Positions 43,254 to 52,714 are shown, numbered from the stretch's first letter. The stretch: 64,000 nt of DNA from Parvibaculum sp040216885 (GCA_040216885.1 JAVJOG010000008.1:375594-439593); one strand, 5' to 3'. Numbers and translations: made by a program. Notes: a model not told the origin generated them from the letters alone.

Positions 43254-44879
43254 ATGAGCACCAGCGCAGCCACGAAGATTGCCGACGGCATTGCCGTCAA
43301 GGGCGCGATGAAGCCGGGCTATGAGCGCGTGCTGACGGCGGACGCGCTGGCCTTCGCCGCCGAGATCGAACGCAAGTTCGGCGCGCGCCGGCTGGAGCTG
43401 CTGGCGGCCCGCGCCGAGCGGCAGAAGAAGTTCGACGCCGGCGAGCTGCCGGACTTCCTGCCCGAGACGAAGGCGATCCGCGAGGGCGACTGGAAGGTCG
43501 CACCGATCCCCAAGGATCTGCTCGACCGCCGCACCGAGATCACCGGTCCGGTCGACAACCGCAAGATGGTCATCAACGCGCTCAATTCCGGCGCGCAGTC
43601 CTACATGACCGACTTCGAGGACGCCGCGGCGCCGACCTGGGACAACATGATCGGCGGCCAGCTCAATATGATGGCCTATTGGGACAAACAGATCGGCTTC
43701 ACCGACGAGACCAACGGCAAGCGCTACGACGTGATCGAAAAGCCCGCGACGCTGATCGTCCGGCCGCGCGGCTGGCATCTGGAAGAAGCCCATGTCGAGA
43801 TCGACGGCAAGCCGATGTCGGGCGGGTTGTTCGATTTCGCGCTCTATTTCTTCCACAACGCGAAGAAGCAGATCGCTTCCGGTTCCGGCCCCTATTTCTA
43901 TCTGCCGAAGATGGAGAGCCACAAGGAAGCCCGCCTCTGGAACGACGTCTTCGTTCACGCGCAGAAGGCGCTCGGCATCAAGAACGGAACCATCAAGGTC
44001 ACGGTGCTGATCGAGACGCTGCCCGCCGCCTTCGAGATGCACGAAATTCTTTTTGAGCTGAAAGACCACATTGTCGGCCTCAATTGCGGCCGCTGGGACT
44101 ACATTTTCAGCTACATCAAGCGGCTCGGCAAAAACCCCAACTTCATCCTGCCCGACCGCGCGCAGGTGGTGATGGGCGACGCTTTCCTCAACGCCTATTC
44201 GCTGCTGCTGGTCAAGACCTGCCACGAGCGCGGCGCCTTCGCGATGGGCGGCATGGCGGCGCAGATCCCGGTCAAGGGCGATGAAGCGGCCAACAATGCC
44301 GCTTTCAATAAAGTCCGCGCCGACAAGGAACGTGAGGCCACCAACGGTCACGACGGCACCTGGGTCGCGCATCCCGATCTCGTCGCCGTGGCGATGGAGA
44401 TTTTCGGCAAGCTCGAAGGGCCGAACCAGCTCGCCCGCCAGCGCCAGGACGTCAATGTCGGCCAGAAGGAACTGCTCGCGCCGCATAAGGGCGAGCGCAC
44501 CGAACACGGGCTGCGCGAATGCTGCCGCGTCGGCGTGCAATATATCGAAGCCTGGATCGGCGGCCGCGGCGCCGTGCCGCTCTACAACCTGATGGAAGAC
44601 GCTGCCACCGCCGAGATCAGCCGCACGCAGATCTGGCAGTGGATCTATCACGGCGCGGCACTTTCGGATGGCCGCAAGGTCACGCCCGAACTCTTCGACG
44701 ACATTCTCGCCGATGAAATGAAGACGCTTCGCGAAACGCTGGGCGAGGCGCGCTGGAACGACGGTCACTTCGAGGCGGCGATCCGCCTCTTTGCCGACAT
44801 GACCAAGGCGCAGGATTGCGAGGAATTCCTGACCCTGCCGGCCTATCGCCTCATTCTCGAGAACGAAACCCATCCCTGA
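43254..44879 (+). CDS. aceB: Malate synthase A
   Basis: Condenses glyoxylate with acetyl-CoA to malate. The 541-residue length and motifs SYMTDFEDAAAPTWDN, LIVRPRGWHLEE, GLNCGRWDYIFSYIK and GGMAAQIPVKGD define the A isoform. ATG 43254 follows GGGAGGCG. First gene of aceB-aceA, opposite the acyl-CoA-type regulator. Asp in the FTD/DFEDAA region belongs to the Mg/catalytic site. Confidence 0.95.
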   Translation: MSTSAATKIADGIAVKGAMKPGYERVLTADALAFAAEIERKFGARRLELLAARAERQKKFDAGELPDFLPETKAIREGDWKVAPIPKDLLDRRTEITGPVDNRKMVINALNSGAQSYMTDFEDAAAPTWDNMIGGQLNMMAYWDKQIGFTDETNGKRYDVIEKPATLIVRPRGWHLEEAHVEIDGKPMSGGLFDFALYFFHNAKKQIASGSGPYFYLPKMESHKEARLWNDVFVHAQKALGIKNGTIKVTVLIETLPAAFEMHEILFELKDHIVGLNCGRWDYIFSYIKRLGKNPNFILPDRAQVVMGDAFLNAYSLLLVKTCHERGAFAMGGMAAQIPVKGDEAANNAAFNKVRADKEREATNGHDGTWVAHPDLVAVAMEIFGKLEGPNQLARQRQDVNVGQKELLAPHKGERTEHGLRECCRVGVQYIEAWIGGRGAVPLYNLMEDAATAEISRTQIWQWIYHGAALSDGRKVTPELFDDILADEMKTLRETLGEARWNDGHFEAAIRLFADMTKAQDCEEFLTLPAYRLILENETHP

Positions 44880-44933
44880 ATCGAAACAAGTCTGAACCTG
44901 AACCCCATCCTGACCCCGTCTGAGGACAGTCCA

Positions 44934-46232
44934 ATGAGCAAGAAGACCTTCTACGATCTCGTTCCCGGAGCGCCCAAGGGCCGCTTCGACAATGTGAAGC
45001 GCAACTACTCGGTCGAAGACGTCGAGAAGCTGCGCGGCTCCTTCCCCATCGAGCACACGCTGGCGACACGCGGTGCCAACAAGCTCTGGGAATTGCTGCA
45101 CACGACCGATTATGTGCATTCGCTGGGTGCGCTTTCGGGCAACCAGGCCATGCAGATGGCCCGTGCGGGCCTCAAGGCCATCTACCTTTCGGGCTGGCAG
45201 GTCGCCGCCGACGCCAACACGGCCGGCGCGATGTATCCCGACCAGTCGCTCTACCCGGCGAACGCCGGACCCGAGCTTGCCAAGAAGATCAACCGCGCCC
45301 TGAAGCGCGCCGACGAGATCGAGCATTCGGAAGGCGGCGCCAAGCGCGACTGGTTCCTGCCGATCGTCGCCGACGCCGAAGCCGGTTTCGGCGGCCCGCT
45401 CAACTGCTTCGAAATCATGAAGGCTTACATCGAAGCCGGCGCCTCGGGCGTTCACTACGAAGACCAGCTGGCATCGGAAAAGAAGTGCGGCCATCTCGGC
45501 GGCAAGGTTCTGATCCCGAGCCGTGCGCATGAGCGCAATCTCAACGCGGCGCGCCTCGGCGCCGACGTCATGGGCACGCCGACGCTCATCATGGCGCGCA
45601 CCGACGCCGAAAGCGCGAACCTGATCACGTCGGACATCGACGAGCGCGATCACGCGTTCATCGATTTCGACAAGGGCCGCACCATCGAAGGCTTCTATCG
45701 CTTGAAGCCGGGCACGGGCGTCGATCATTGCATCAAGCGCGGCCTCTCCTTCGCGCCTTATGCCGACCTGTTGTGGTGGGAAACCTCGAAGCCGAACCTC
45801 GACGACGCCAAGCGTTTCGCCGAAGCGATCAAGAAGGAATATCCGGATCAGCTTCTGGCCTACAACTGCTCGCCGTCCTTCAACTGGGAAGCAAATCTCG
45901 ACAAGGCGACGATTTCGAAGTTCCAGAAGGAAATCGCCGCGATGGGCTACAAGTACCAGTTCGTGACGCTGGCGGGCTTCCACCAGCTCAACCACGGCAT
46001 GTTCGAACTGGCGTCGGGCTATCGCGACCGCGGCATGGCGGCCTATTCGGAACTGCAGCAGGCCGAATTCGCCTCGGAAGCCAAGGGCTACACGGCGACG
46101 CGTCACCAGCGCGAAGTCGGCACCGGCTATTTCGACCTCGTGTCGATTGCGGCGGCCGGCGGCGAAAGCTCCACAACGGCGCTCGGCGACTCGACCGAAG
46201 CCGACCAGTTCAAGAAGGCCAGCGCGCACTAA
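44934..46232 (+). CDS. aceA: Isocitrate lyase
   Basis: Splits isocitrate into glyoxylate and succinate, opening the glyoxylate bypass for growth on fatty acids and acetate. 432 residues; the catalytic loop KKCGHLGGKVL, VADAEAGFGGPLNCFE and YNCSPSFNW are diagnostic. ATG 44934 follows GAGGA, 54 bp after aceB. Ends at a strong terminator. Confidence 0.97.
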   Translation: MSKKTFYDLVPGAPKGRFDNVKRNYSVEDVEKLRGSFPIEHTLATRGANKLWELLHTTDYVHSLGALSGNQAMQMARAGLKAIYLSGWQVAADANTAGAMYPDQSLYPANAGPELAKKINRALKRADEIEHSEGGAKRDWFLPIVADAEAGFGGPLNCFEIMKAYIEAGASGVHYEDQLASEKKCGHLGGKVLIPSRAHERNLNAARLGADVMGTPTLIMARTDAESANLITSDIDERDHAFIDFDKGRTIEGFYRLKPGTGVDHCIKRGLSFAPYADLLWWETSKPNLDDAKRFAEAIKKEYPDQLLAYNCSPSFNWEANLDKATISKFQKEIAAMGYKYQFVTLAGFHQLNHGMFELASGYRDRGMAAYSELQQAEFASEAKGYTATRHQREVGTGYFDLVSIAAAGGESSTTALGDSTEADQFKKASAH

Positions 46233-46262
46233 ACGGCGTCTTCGACTGACCAGACGATCAAA

Positions 46263-46291
46263 GCCGCCGGGGCAACCCGGCGGCTTTTTAT
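46263..46291 (+). terminator. Intrinsic terminator of aceBA
   Basis: GCCGCCGGG-gcaa-CCCGGCGGC followed by TTTTTATAT, 30 bp after the isocitrate lyase stop. The flanking A-rich stretch on the left would allow it to serve the opposite strand as well. Confidence 0.93.
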
Positions 46292-46307
46292 ATTGAATGG
46301 TTTGCGG

Positions 46308-46700
46308 TCAGAGGGCCCGCCGTACACCGAGAAATTGCAATTCGGCGAGAACCGCGACGGCCACCGCCTGCGCCACCACGAAAGCGACGCCCAGCGCGTT
46401 GAGGTCGAAGACCCCGAGTGCGAGCACCGCGACGGATGCAACCACCCAGAGTGCGTTGCCGGCGATTACCGCCTCGACGGCGCCGGCGGCGGGCGGCTCG
46501 GCCCGGCCGATCAGCACGAGAGCCGCCGTCCAGGGCAGGAAGGCAATGCCGACCCAGAAGAGGAAGCCGGCAGGCAGCCCCGTCAGCTGGGCGACCAGCC
46601 CCGAACCGGCGATGAAGAACGCGGCCATGGCGCCGCTGGCGGCGGCGTCCGCCAGTACGGCGTGACGGGCGGAAATGGAATTGACGATTGCGAGGGCCAT
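46308..46700 (-). CDS. Four-span membrane protein, unknown
   Basis: A 130-residue hydrophobic protein with spans near residues 20-42, 44-64, 75-97 and 102-124. The sequence opens MALAIVNSISARHAVLADAA and has no charged catalytic cluster. It is divergent from an MmyB-type regulator with a small inverted repeat between them, a common arrangement for such regulator targets. Function unknown. Confidence 0.7.
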   Translation of the reverse strand: MALAIVNSISARHAVLADAAASGAMAAFFIAGSGLVAQLTGLPAGFLFWVGIAFLPWTAALVLIGRAEPPAAGAVEAVIAGNALWVVASVAVLALGVFDLNALGVAFVVAQAVAVAVLAELQFLGVRRAL

Positions 46701-46779
46701 TGGAAATCTCCTTTGCTGCGGTTTCGGCTTCGTTTCTCCGTGTGCCCGTCACAAATGAGCCCGGAACGGCGCGAAGTCG

Positions 46780-46796
46780 ATTACGCGGGAGGTAAT
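46780..46796. promoter_or_regulatory. Inverted repeat ATTAC-N7-GTAAT
   Basis: The dyad ATTAC-gcgggag-GTAAT lies 35 bp before the MmyB-type regulator and 80 bp before the divergent membrane protein gene. Similar TTACCTC-type dyads are often seen before genes of this regulator family; binding is inferred. Confidence 0.5.
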
Positions 46797-46830
46797 TGTC
46801 CGTCGGCGCGGAGCCGCCTAGTCTCTCCCC

Positions 46831-47622
46831 ATGAACATGCACACCCCACCCGTCGGCGAGCGCCTGCGCGAATGGCGGCAGCGCCGCCGCCTCAGCCAGC
46901 TCGCCTTTGCCTGCGACGCCGACATCTCGGCGCGGCATCTGAGCTTTCTCGAAACCGGCCGTTCGCGGCCGAGCCGCGACATGCTGCTGCATCTGGCCGA
47001 ACTGCTCGACGTACCCTTCCGCGAGCGCAACGAATTGCTGCTCGCCGCCGGCTTCGCGCCGGTCTATTCCGAAGCCGGGCTCGACAGCCCCGATGCGGCG
47101 GCGGCGCGGCGCGCGGTCGATATGGTACTGAAAGGCAGCGAGCCCTATCCGGCGCTTGCCGTCGACCGGCACTGGAACCTCGTCGCAGCCAATGACGCCG
47201 CCGGGCTCTTCCTGCAGGACGTCGATCCCGCCCTGCTCGCCGCACCGGTCAATGTGTTGCGGTTGAGCCTCGATCCGCGCGGGCTCGCTCCCCGCATCGA
47301 AAATCTCGCCGGCTGGCGTTCGCATATCTTCATGCGGCTCGAACGCCAGGTCGCGCAGACCGCCGATGCGGGCCTCGCGGCGCTGCTCGAGGAATTGAAG
47401 GCGATGCCGGGCGGCACGAATGAAGACGGCGCGGACGATTATGGCGGGCTGATCGCGCCGCTGAAAATCCGCGCGGAAGGCGGCACGCTGACCTTCTTCA
47501 CCGCCACCACTGTTTTCGGCACGGCGGTCGACATTTCGTTTTCGGAACTGGTGATCGAATCCTTCTTCCCCGGCGACGCCTTCACCGCGGCCGCGATGCG
47601 CGCCGCGATGGGAGACGCCTGA
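46831..47622 (+). CDS. XRE regulator with MmyB-like ligand domain
   Basis: A 263-residue regulator. HTH at about residues 9-65 (RLREWRQRRRLSQLAFACDADISARHLSFLETGRSRPSRD in part), then the MmyB-type PAS-like ligand domain with ALAVDRHWNLVAANDAAGLFL, thought in relatives to bind fatty acids or similar. The FLETGRSRPS and AVDRHWNLV segments are characteristic. Likely controls the divergent membrane protein. Confidence 0.87.
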   Translation: MNMHTPPVGERLREWRQRRRLSQLAFACDADISARHLSFLETGRSRPSRDMLLHLAELLDVPFRERNELLLAAGFAPVYSEAGLDSPDAAAARRAVDMVLKGSEPYPALAVDRHWNLVAANDAAGLFLQDVDPALLAAPVNVLRLSLDPRGLAPRIENLAGWRSHIFMRLERQVAQTADAGLAALLEELKAMPGGTNEDGADDYGGLIAPLKIRAEGGTLTFFTATTVFGTAVDISFSELVIESFFPGDAFTAAAMRAAMGDA

Positions 47623-47644
47623 CGCCGGGCCGCTTCTCCCGCCC

Positions 47645-49171
47645 CTATTCCGCGGCCGCCACTGCCGTTCCGATGCCGTCGGCGGCGCCTTGCGCGCTTG
47701 TCGTCCGTGTACGGATATTGAACTCGGCGAAATTCGGGCGGCGCACCCGCCACCAGTATTTGAAGGTGTAGTTGGCCCAGTTGTTGGTCACCTTGCCCGA
47801 CGCCGTCTTGTACCAGCTCGTGCATCCGCTTGCGAAAACCGATTTCGCATTGTCGGCCTGCACGCCCTCGTTCGAGGCGCGCTGTACCTCCGGCTTCACG
47901 TCGAGATAGAGCAGGTCGTCGTTGCGAAGTTTCTTCACGCATTGCGTAATGTAGTTCGCCTGGCATTCGATCATGAAGATGATCGAGTTGTGACCGAGAT
48001 TGGTGTTCGGCCCGTAGAGCATGAAAAAATTCGGGAAGCCCGCCACCGTCATGCCGTGATGCGCCTCGGCACCCGTCTTCCAGGCGTCCTTCAGGTCGCG
48101 TCCGGCCAGACCCTTCATCGACATCGGCCCGAGGAAATGCGTCGTGTCGAAGCCGGTGCCGTAGATCAGCACGTCGAAGTCGCGCTGCTTGCCGTCCTTC
48201 GTGCGGATACCGCTCGCGTTGATTTCATCAACGCCTTCCGTCACCACGTCGACATGATCCATGCCCATGGTCGGCCACCAGTCGTTGGCGAAGAGCACGC
48301 GCTTGCAGCCGGGCTCGTAATCCGGTGTCAGTTTCCGCTTCTTTTCGGGATCGGAGACGTAGAGGTTCATCTCGTCGATGCCCATCTGCTTCAGCTTGTC
48401 GCCCGAGGTATGGAACGAACGGAACAGCAGCTCGCCGAACCAGTAGGTCTTCCAGCGCTGGATATTCATCGTCCAGGGCAGCGCGCGGTAGAGCGCCTTT
48501 TCCCAGCCGTAAAATTCGCGTTGCGGGCGCGGCAGCACCCAGCTTGCCGAACGCTGGAAAATCGTGACGCTGCCGGCTTCCTTCGCGATCTCGGGCACGA
48601 ACTGGATGGCGGATGCGCCATTGCCGATGACGGCGATGCGCTTGCCCTTGAGGTCGACATCGTGGTTCCACTGCGCCGAGTGCCAGCTATCGCCCTGAAA
48701 ATTCTCGCGGCCCTTGATGTCGGGCCAGACCGGCCGGTGCAACTGGCCGGTGCCCGCTGCCACGACATGGGCGGTGAAGCTGCGGTCGCCGGATTTCAAT
48801 GTCCATGCGCCGCTCGCTTCGTCGAAACGAGCGTCGTCGATTTCGGTATTGAAGCGGATGTGACCGCGCAGCCCGTATTTGTCGACGACGGATTCGAGGT
48901 AGTCCTTGATGTCGGCGGCGAAGACATATTTCTTCGTCCAGGTCGGCCGCATGTCGAAGGAGTATTGATACATGTGCAGCGGCACGTCGCAGGAACAACC
49001 CGGATAGGTGTTCTCGCGCCAGGTGCCGCCGATCCCGGATGCCTTTTCGTAGATCGTGAAATCGGCGATGCCCGCCTGTTTCAGTTTGATCGCCGTGCAG
49101 ATGCCCGCGACGCCCGCGCCGAGAATGGCGACGCTGGGGCCGGCGGCTGCTTTCGCTTGAGCCAAGGCCAT
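47645..49171 (-). CDS. Flavin-containing (Baeyer-Villiger-type) monooxygenase
   Basis: A 508-residue FAD/NADPH enzyme. Motifs: FAD loop AILGAGVAGICTAIKL, GIGGTWRENTYPGCSCDVP, and NADP loop AVIGNGASAIQFVPE; the BVMO fingerprint is FxGxxxHxxxW-like, here FQGDSWHSAQW, so it can oxidise ketones to esters or oxygenate heteroatoms. Start placed at MALAQAK (49171) behind GGAGGGAAAC; the longer frame adds 20 non-conserved residues. Converges on the regulator upstream. Confidence 0.88.
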   Translation of the reverse strand: MALAQAKAAAGPSVAILGAGVAGICTAIKLKQAGIADFTIYEKASGIGGTWRENTYPGCSCDVPLHMYQYSFDMRPTWTKKYVFAADIKDYLESVVDKYGLRGHIRFNTEIDDARFDEASGAWTLKSGDRSFTAHVVAAGTGQLHRPVWPDIKGRENFQGDSWHSAQWNHDVDLKGKRIAVIGNGASAIQFVPEIAKEAGSVTIFQRSASWVLPRPQREFYGWEKALYRALPWTMNIQRWKTYWFGELLFRSFHTSGDKLKQMGIDEMNLYVSDPEKKRKLTPDYEPGCKRVLFANDWWPTMGMDHVDVVTEGVDEINASGIRTKDGKQRDFDVLIYGTGFDTTHFLGPMSMKGLAGRDLKDAWKTGAEAHHGMTVAGFPNFFMLYGPNTNLGHNSIIFMIECQANYITQCVKKLRNDDLLYLDVKPEVQRASNEGVQADNAKSVFASGCTSWYKTASGKVTNNWANYTFKYWWRVRRPNFAEFNIRTRTTSAQGAADGIGTAVAAAE

Positions 49172-49366
49172 GTTTCCCTCCCTGCCGGTTCGGCGGCGGC
49201 TCTCCCAAACCCCCGCCTCCGGCGCCTCCATGATGCTTGTGGCACAAGCCTAGCGGGTTTTCGGCGCTCACGGAACCGCCCGAAGGAAGGGCGACAAAGC
49301 CGTGGCGTTCCGCGGCCCGTGCCCGCTATAAGAGGCGCCGACATTGCCGCAAGGGAACCGCCGCTC

Positions 49367-49858
49367 ATGACACCAGAAAATTCACCCGCCACCACAGATC
49401 TCTCCGACGCGCATCCCGCCCTTGTGCGCCATGCGGCGGCGGTGTTCCGCGACTTTGGCGGGCGGATCGCCTTTTCGGGGCCGGTGACGACGCTCCGTGT
49501 ACGCAACGACAATGCGCTGGTGCGCGCCGCCGTCGAGGGCAAGGGGGAGGGCCGGGTGCTCGTCGTCGACAATGGCGGGTCGATGGAATGCGCGCTGTTC
49601 GGCGGCAATCTCGGCAAGCTCGCGGAGGAAAACGGCTGGGCCGGTGTCGTCGTTCACGGCTGCGTGCGCGACACGATGGAGCTCGCGGTATGCGCCATCG
49701 GCGTCAAGGCGCTGGCCGCGCATCCGAAGCGCAGCGCGCGCGAGGGAACGGGCGAAAGAGACGTGGAGGTGGGTTTCGCGGGGCTGACGATCCGGCCCGG
49801 CTATTGGCTTTACGCCGATGCCGACGGCGTCGTCGTTGCGGAGACGAAGCTCGTCTAG
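49367..49858 (+). CDS. RraA-family protein
   Basis: A 163-residue protein of the RraA/HMG-aldolase fold. GGNLGKLAEENGWAGVVVHG followed by CVRD gives the G-x20-R-D pattern of the family. Members either restrain RNase E (RraA) or act as 4-hydroxy-4-methyl-2-oxoglutarate/oxaloacetate lyases; the retained Arg-Asp metal site allows either. No aromatic-degradation genes adjoin, so RraA is slightly favoured. Confidence 0.87.
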   Translation: MTPENSPATTDLSDAHPALVRHAAAVFRDFGGRIAFSGPVTTLRVRNDNALVRAAVEGKGEGRVLVVDNGGSMECALFGGNLGKLAEENGWAGVVVHGCVRDTMELAVCAIGVKALAAHPKRSAREGTGERDVEVGFAGLTIRPGYWLYADADGVVVAETKLV

Positions 49859-49865
49859 GCGCGGC

Positions 49866-50057
49866 CTAGACGGCGACCAGCTCGACCAGCTTCCAGAGGC
49901 CGAGCGCCGAAATCGAAACCGACGCGACAAGACCGACGCCGACGATCACGAAATCGGATGTATGCGGAGCTTCGGCATCGTCCCTATGCGGCGCAACCGG
50001 CCTTGCCTGCGACCGTTCATGGCCGGTCAGATCGTTTCCGTCCCAAACCTGGGTCAT
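49866..50057 (-). CDS. Small single-span membrane protein
   Basis: A 63-residue frame with a polar N-terminal half (MTQVWDGNDLTGHERSQARP) and one C-terminal membrane span (FVIVGVGLVASVSISALGL) ending LWKLVELVAV. An AAGGGAG-like site precedes the ATG at somewhat long spacing. It converges on the RraA gene, 7 bp apart. Unknown function; a chance frame cannot be excluded. Confidence 0.45.
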   Translation of the reverse strand: MTQVWDGNDLTGHERSQARPVAPHRDDAEAPHTSDFVIVGVGLVASVSISALGLWKLVELVAV

Positions 50058-50238
50058 CCTGCCCGTACTCCCTTTCTGGGCCGCCCGGGACACCACCCGG
50101 ACAGACGGCGGGAATTGAGTTGAATCGAATCATGGCTTGCCGATTCGCGCAAACGAAAATCACACATAAGCCACGCGCCAGCATCGCCGCCGCATGGTCC
50201 ATGCTCGCCGCAAGTCCTTGCCAAAAGATGAATCGGGA

Positions 50239-51114
50239 TCAGGCGTTCTCGACCAGATCGAGCACATAGCGCGGCAGCGCGAAGGCCGCCTTGTGCACGT
50301 CCGGCGTGTAATAACGTGCCGGGAAATCGACCTCGGCGAAGCGCTTCGCCAGAACCTCGGGCGCGACGGCGATCAGGCTCTCGTCGTCGGTGCCCCAGCC
50401 CATCGCCATCGGTCCGCCGACATAGGTCGGGATCGTGGCCATGTAGCAGGTGGCAACACGGAAGAGACGCCGGAACTTTCCGACGGTGCTCGCGAGCTCC
50501 GCGCCCTGCATAAAAGGCACGCCGTTCTGCGTGACGATGACGCCGCCCGGCGCAAGCCGCGCCTTCGCCGCGCGGTAGAACTCCTCGCGAAACAGCACTT
50601 CGCCGGGGCCGATGGGGTCGGTCGAATCGACGATGATGACGTCGTAGCTCTCGCCCGCCTCCTCGACGAATTTCGCGCCATCGGCAAAGACGAGGTCGAG
50701 GCGCGGATCGTCGAAGGCGCCGGCCGAGACCTGCGGCATATGCCTTTTCGCGAATTCGGTGACCGCCGGGTCGATCTCGACCATGGTGATTTTTTCGACG
50801 GCCTTGTGGCGGGCAACCTCGCGCAGGATGCCGCCGTCGCCGCCGCCGATAATCAGCGTGCGACGCACCTTGCCATGCGCCAGGATCGGCACATGGGTCA
50901 TCATCTCGTGATAGATGAACTCGTCGCGCTCGGTGACCTGCGTGATGCCGTCCAGCGCCATCATGCGGCCGAACAGCCGGTTCTCGAAAATCACCAGATG
51001 CTGTTCGGCGGTGTTTTCCTCGTAGAGCATCTTGTCGGCGCGAAAGGCGCAGGTGAAGCCGTCCGCCTCGTAAAGGGTTTCGGTCACCCAACGCTCTTTC
51101 CCGGTGCCGCTCAT
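50239..51114 (-). CDS. speE: Spermidine synthase
   Basis: Transfers aminopropyl from decarboxylated SAM to putrescine. 291 residues; motifs MALDGITQVTERDEFIYHEM, LIIGGGDGGILREVARH, and IIVDSTDPIGPGEVLF with the catalytic Asp. ATG 51114 shares one base with the speD stop, so the two are translationally coupled. The polyamine is probably spermidine or homospermidine-type; substrate detail is inferred from family. Confidence 0.94.
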   Translation of the reverse strand: MSGTGKERWVTETLYEADGFTCAFRADKMLYEENTAEQHLVIFENRLFGRMMALDGITQVTERDEFIYHEMMTHVPILAHGKVRRTLIIGGGDGGILREVARHKAVEKITMVEIDPAVTEFAKRHMPQVSAGAFDDPRLDLVFADGAKFVEEAGESYDVIIVDSTDPIGPGEVLFREEFYRAAKARLAPGGVIVTQNGVPFMQGAELASTVGKFRRLFRVATCYMATIPTYVGGPMAMGWGTDDESLIAVAPEVLAKRFAEVDFPARYYTPDVHKAAFALPRYVLDLVENA

Positions 51115-51629
51115 CAGACCATATCCTCGCCGCGCAGATGTTCGCCGACGCGGATGTCCGAGGGCGCGAAGGCTTCGCGCAGCACTTCGATCGCGTTGTG
51201 CGGTTCGGCCTCGCCGCACATGAAGACGTCGAGCGCCGCATAGTCGGCCTCGGGCCAGCTATGGATCGAGATGTGGCTTTCCGACAGCACCGCCACGCCC
51301 GACACGCCGCCATTGGGCGTGAAGTGGTGGAGGTGGATGTGCAGCAGGGTCGCCTTCGACACCTCGACGCAACGCCGGAGCGTCGCCTCGATATGGGCGA
51401 GGTCGTCGAGCCGGCTTGCGCCGATCAGGTCGATGATCAGATGCGTGCCGGCAAAACGCTTGCCGTCGCGCTCGATGAAGAAGTCGGTGCGTTCGTCGCT
51501 CGACGTGTGAGGCGAGGCCTTCACGTCTTTTGACTGCGCAATCGGGAACTCGAGTACTTCCGCCTGGGTGTTGCTTGAAACTTCGTTCAAGTCGATCCCC
51601 AATTGGAAGAGGGCATTGGTTTCGGACAT
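51114..51629 (-). CDS. speD: S-adenosylmethionine decarboxylase proenzyme
   Basis: A pyruvoyl enzyme providing decarboxylated SAM. The self-cleavage site is LSESHISIHSWPE, the Ser becoming pyruvoyl; THLIIDLIGA and FMCGEAEP are conserved. The 171-residue protein has about 55 additional N-terminal residues compared with the ~120-residue prokaryotic core. ATG 51629 follows AGAGGCACG. It is followed by speE. Confidence 0.93.
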   Translation of the reverse strand: MSETNALFQLGIDLNEVSSNTQAEVLEFPIAQSKDVKASPHTSSDERTDFFIERDGKRFAGTHLIIDLIGASRLDDLAHIEATLRRCVEVSKATLLHIHLHHFTPNGGVSGVAVLSESHISIHSWPEADYAALDVFMCGEAEPHNAIEVLREAFAPSDIRVGEHLRGEDMV

Positions 51630-52131
51630 CGTGCCTCTCCCCAACCAGTAGATGGACCGGCGCCGGAGGCGGACATGCGCGCCGCTCCGGGACCACTGAT
51701 TTGTCTGTGAACTGAATATGCGGAAGCCCGAAGGCTCACGCGCTCGAAATGGCTGCCGATTGCGGGGCGAAATCTCGCCCGGCATGCACATCCGTTCATT
51801 GCCTTGAAAGGCGCTTCGCGGTGTGCGGCTCGGCTTGATCCGGGGCGTCAGCCCCTCGGACTAGAACCGGACATATGCAATCTCCCTCGAAACCCGGCGG
51901 AGGTACCTGAACGATGCCTCGGGTGAGGCATGCCGCCGAAATTGTCCAAAGAGACGCGTACGCCGTTACATAACCGGTTCGGCCAGTGGCACGTGCGATT
52001 GCGTTCGAGGCGTGTGTAGAGGCCGCGATGCAGCATGTCAATGAAAACCAAGGCTTTCCGCGGAAATTCTGTGGTTTCCATAAGTCGTCGCGCGCGCGTG
52101 TCGCGCCCGTATCGGCTCATTTTTATTTACG
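51630..52131 (-). other. Long leader/intergenic region upstream of speD
   Basis: About 500 bp without a credible gene. On the speD strand it holds several small hairpins, including ATGCCTC/GAGGCAT (51931-51914), GGGGC-tgac-GCCCC (about 51858-51845) and GAGCC-ttc-GGGCT (about 51741). A structured, possibly polyamine- or SAM-responsive leader is conceivable, but I match it to no known riboswitch. Confidence 0.4.
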
Positions 52132-52150
52132 AATCATTCTCATTTGCATC
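52132..52150 (+). promoter_or_regulatory. Fur-box-like sequence
   Basis: AATCATTCTCATTTGCATC matches the right-hand part of classical Fur boxes (AATCATTCTCATTTGC) and stands 47 bp before the next ATG in an otherwise AT-rich patch. Iron regulation of the following gene is inferred. Confidence 0.5.
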
Positions 52151-52196
52151 GTTCTCGATTTCCGCAACAGCATCGCGAACGCGCGAGGACCCGCCC

Positions 52197-52709
52197 ATGA
52201 AACCTGCCGAAGCCGCCGCCCCCGCCCGCTCCTTCTCGATCTACGAGCCCGATCAGCCGCTCGGCGAACTCGGCTTCGCCGAGCAGTTCGTCGTCTGGTG
52301 TCTGCGTGTGCAATGGCGGCTTGCCGAAAACGGCACCGGCCGCTCGCTGCTGGTGCAGCGCGCTTTCGATGCGCTGGAGTTGCCGGGCGGCGCGGCGATG
52401 GTGGCAGAGCTCGCGGCAGCGCTGACGCGCACGGTGCAGCGGCCGCTGTCGATCCCGTGCCCGCACTGGCGCGTGCTGACAAGCGACGAAGCGCGCGTGC
52501 TGGATTTCATCGCCGGGCTGCAACGCCATGGCCAGGCCGCGCAAGGGCTCTTCGACCGGAGCTGGCGCGCGGCGTCTTGCGGCACCTCGCCTGTCTGGGC
52601 GCCGGCGCAGCGGCTGGCGCTGGCGCTAACGGCGGCGGGGCTGACGCTCGGCAATTCCGCGCAGCCGGGCGTCGCCTTTCCCGAGGCGATGCCGCGGCTT
52701 TTGCACTAG
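52197..52709 (+). CDS. Conserved-looking hypothetical protein, possibly iron-regulated
   Basis: A 170-residue soluble protein starting MKPAEAAAPARSFSIYEPDQ, with mainly helical composition, FAEQFVVWCLRVQWR and three more cysteines, one in the IPCPHWR segment. ATG 52197 follows GAGGA at proper spacing. No signal peptide or membrane span. I do not recognise the family. A Fur-box-like site lies just upstream. It converges on the nitronate monooxygenase-like gene 5 bp away. Confidence 0.7.
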   Translation: MKPAEAAAPARSFSIYEPDQPLGELGFAEQFVVWCLRVQWRLAENGTGRSLLVQRAFDALELPGGAAMVAELAAALTRTVQRPLSIPCPHWRVLTSDEARVLDFIAGLQRHGQAAQGLFDRSWRAASCGTSPVWAPAQRLALALTAAGLTLGNSAQPGVAFPEAMPRLLH

Positions 52710-52714
52710 AAGCG

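Noticed and set aside
43146..46229. A 1027-codon open frame antisense to aceB and aceA
   Set aside because: It mirrors two highly conserved enzymes; long antisense frames are expected in GC-rich codon use, and the translation has low-complexity Arg/Val/Gly composition without motifs.
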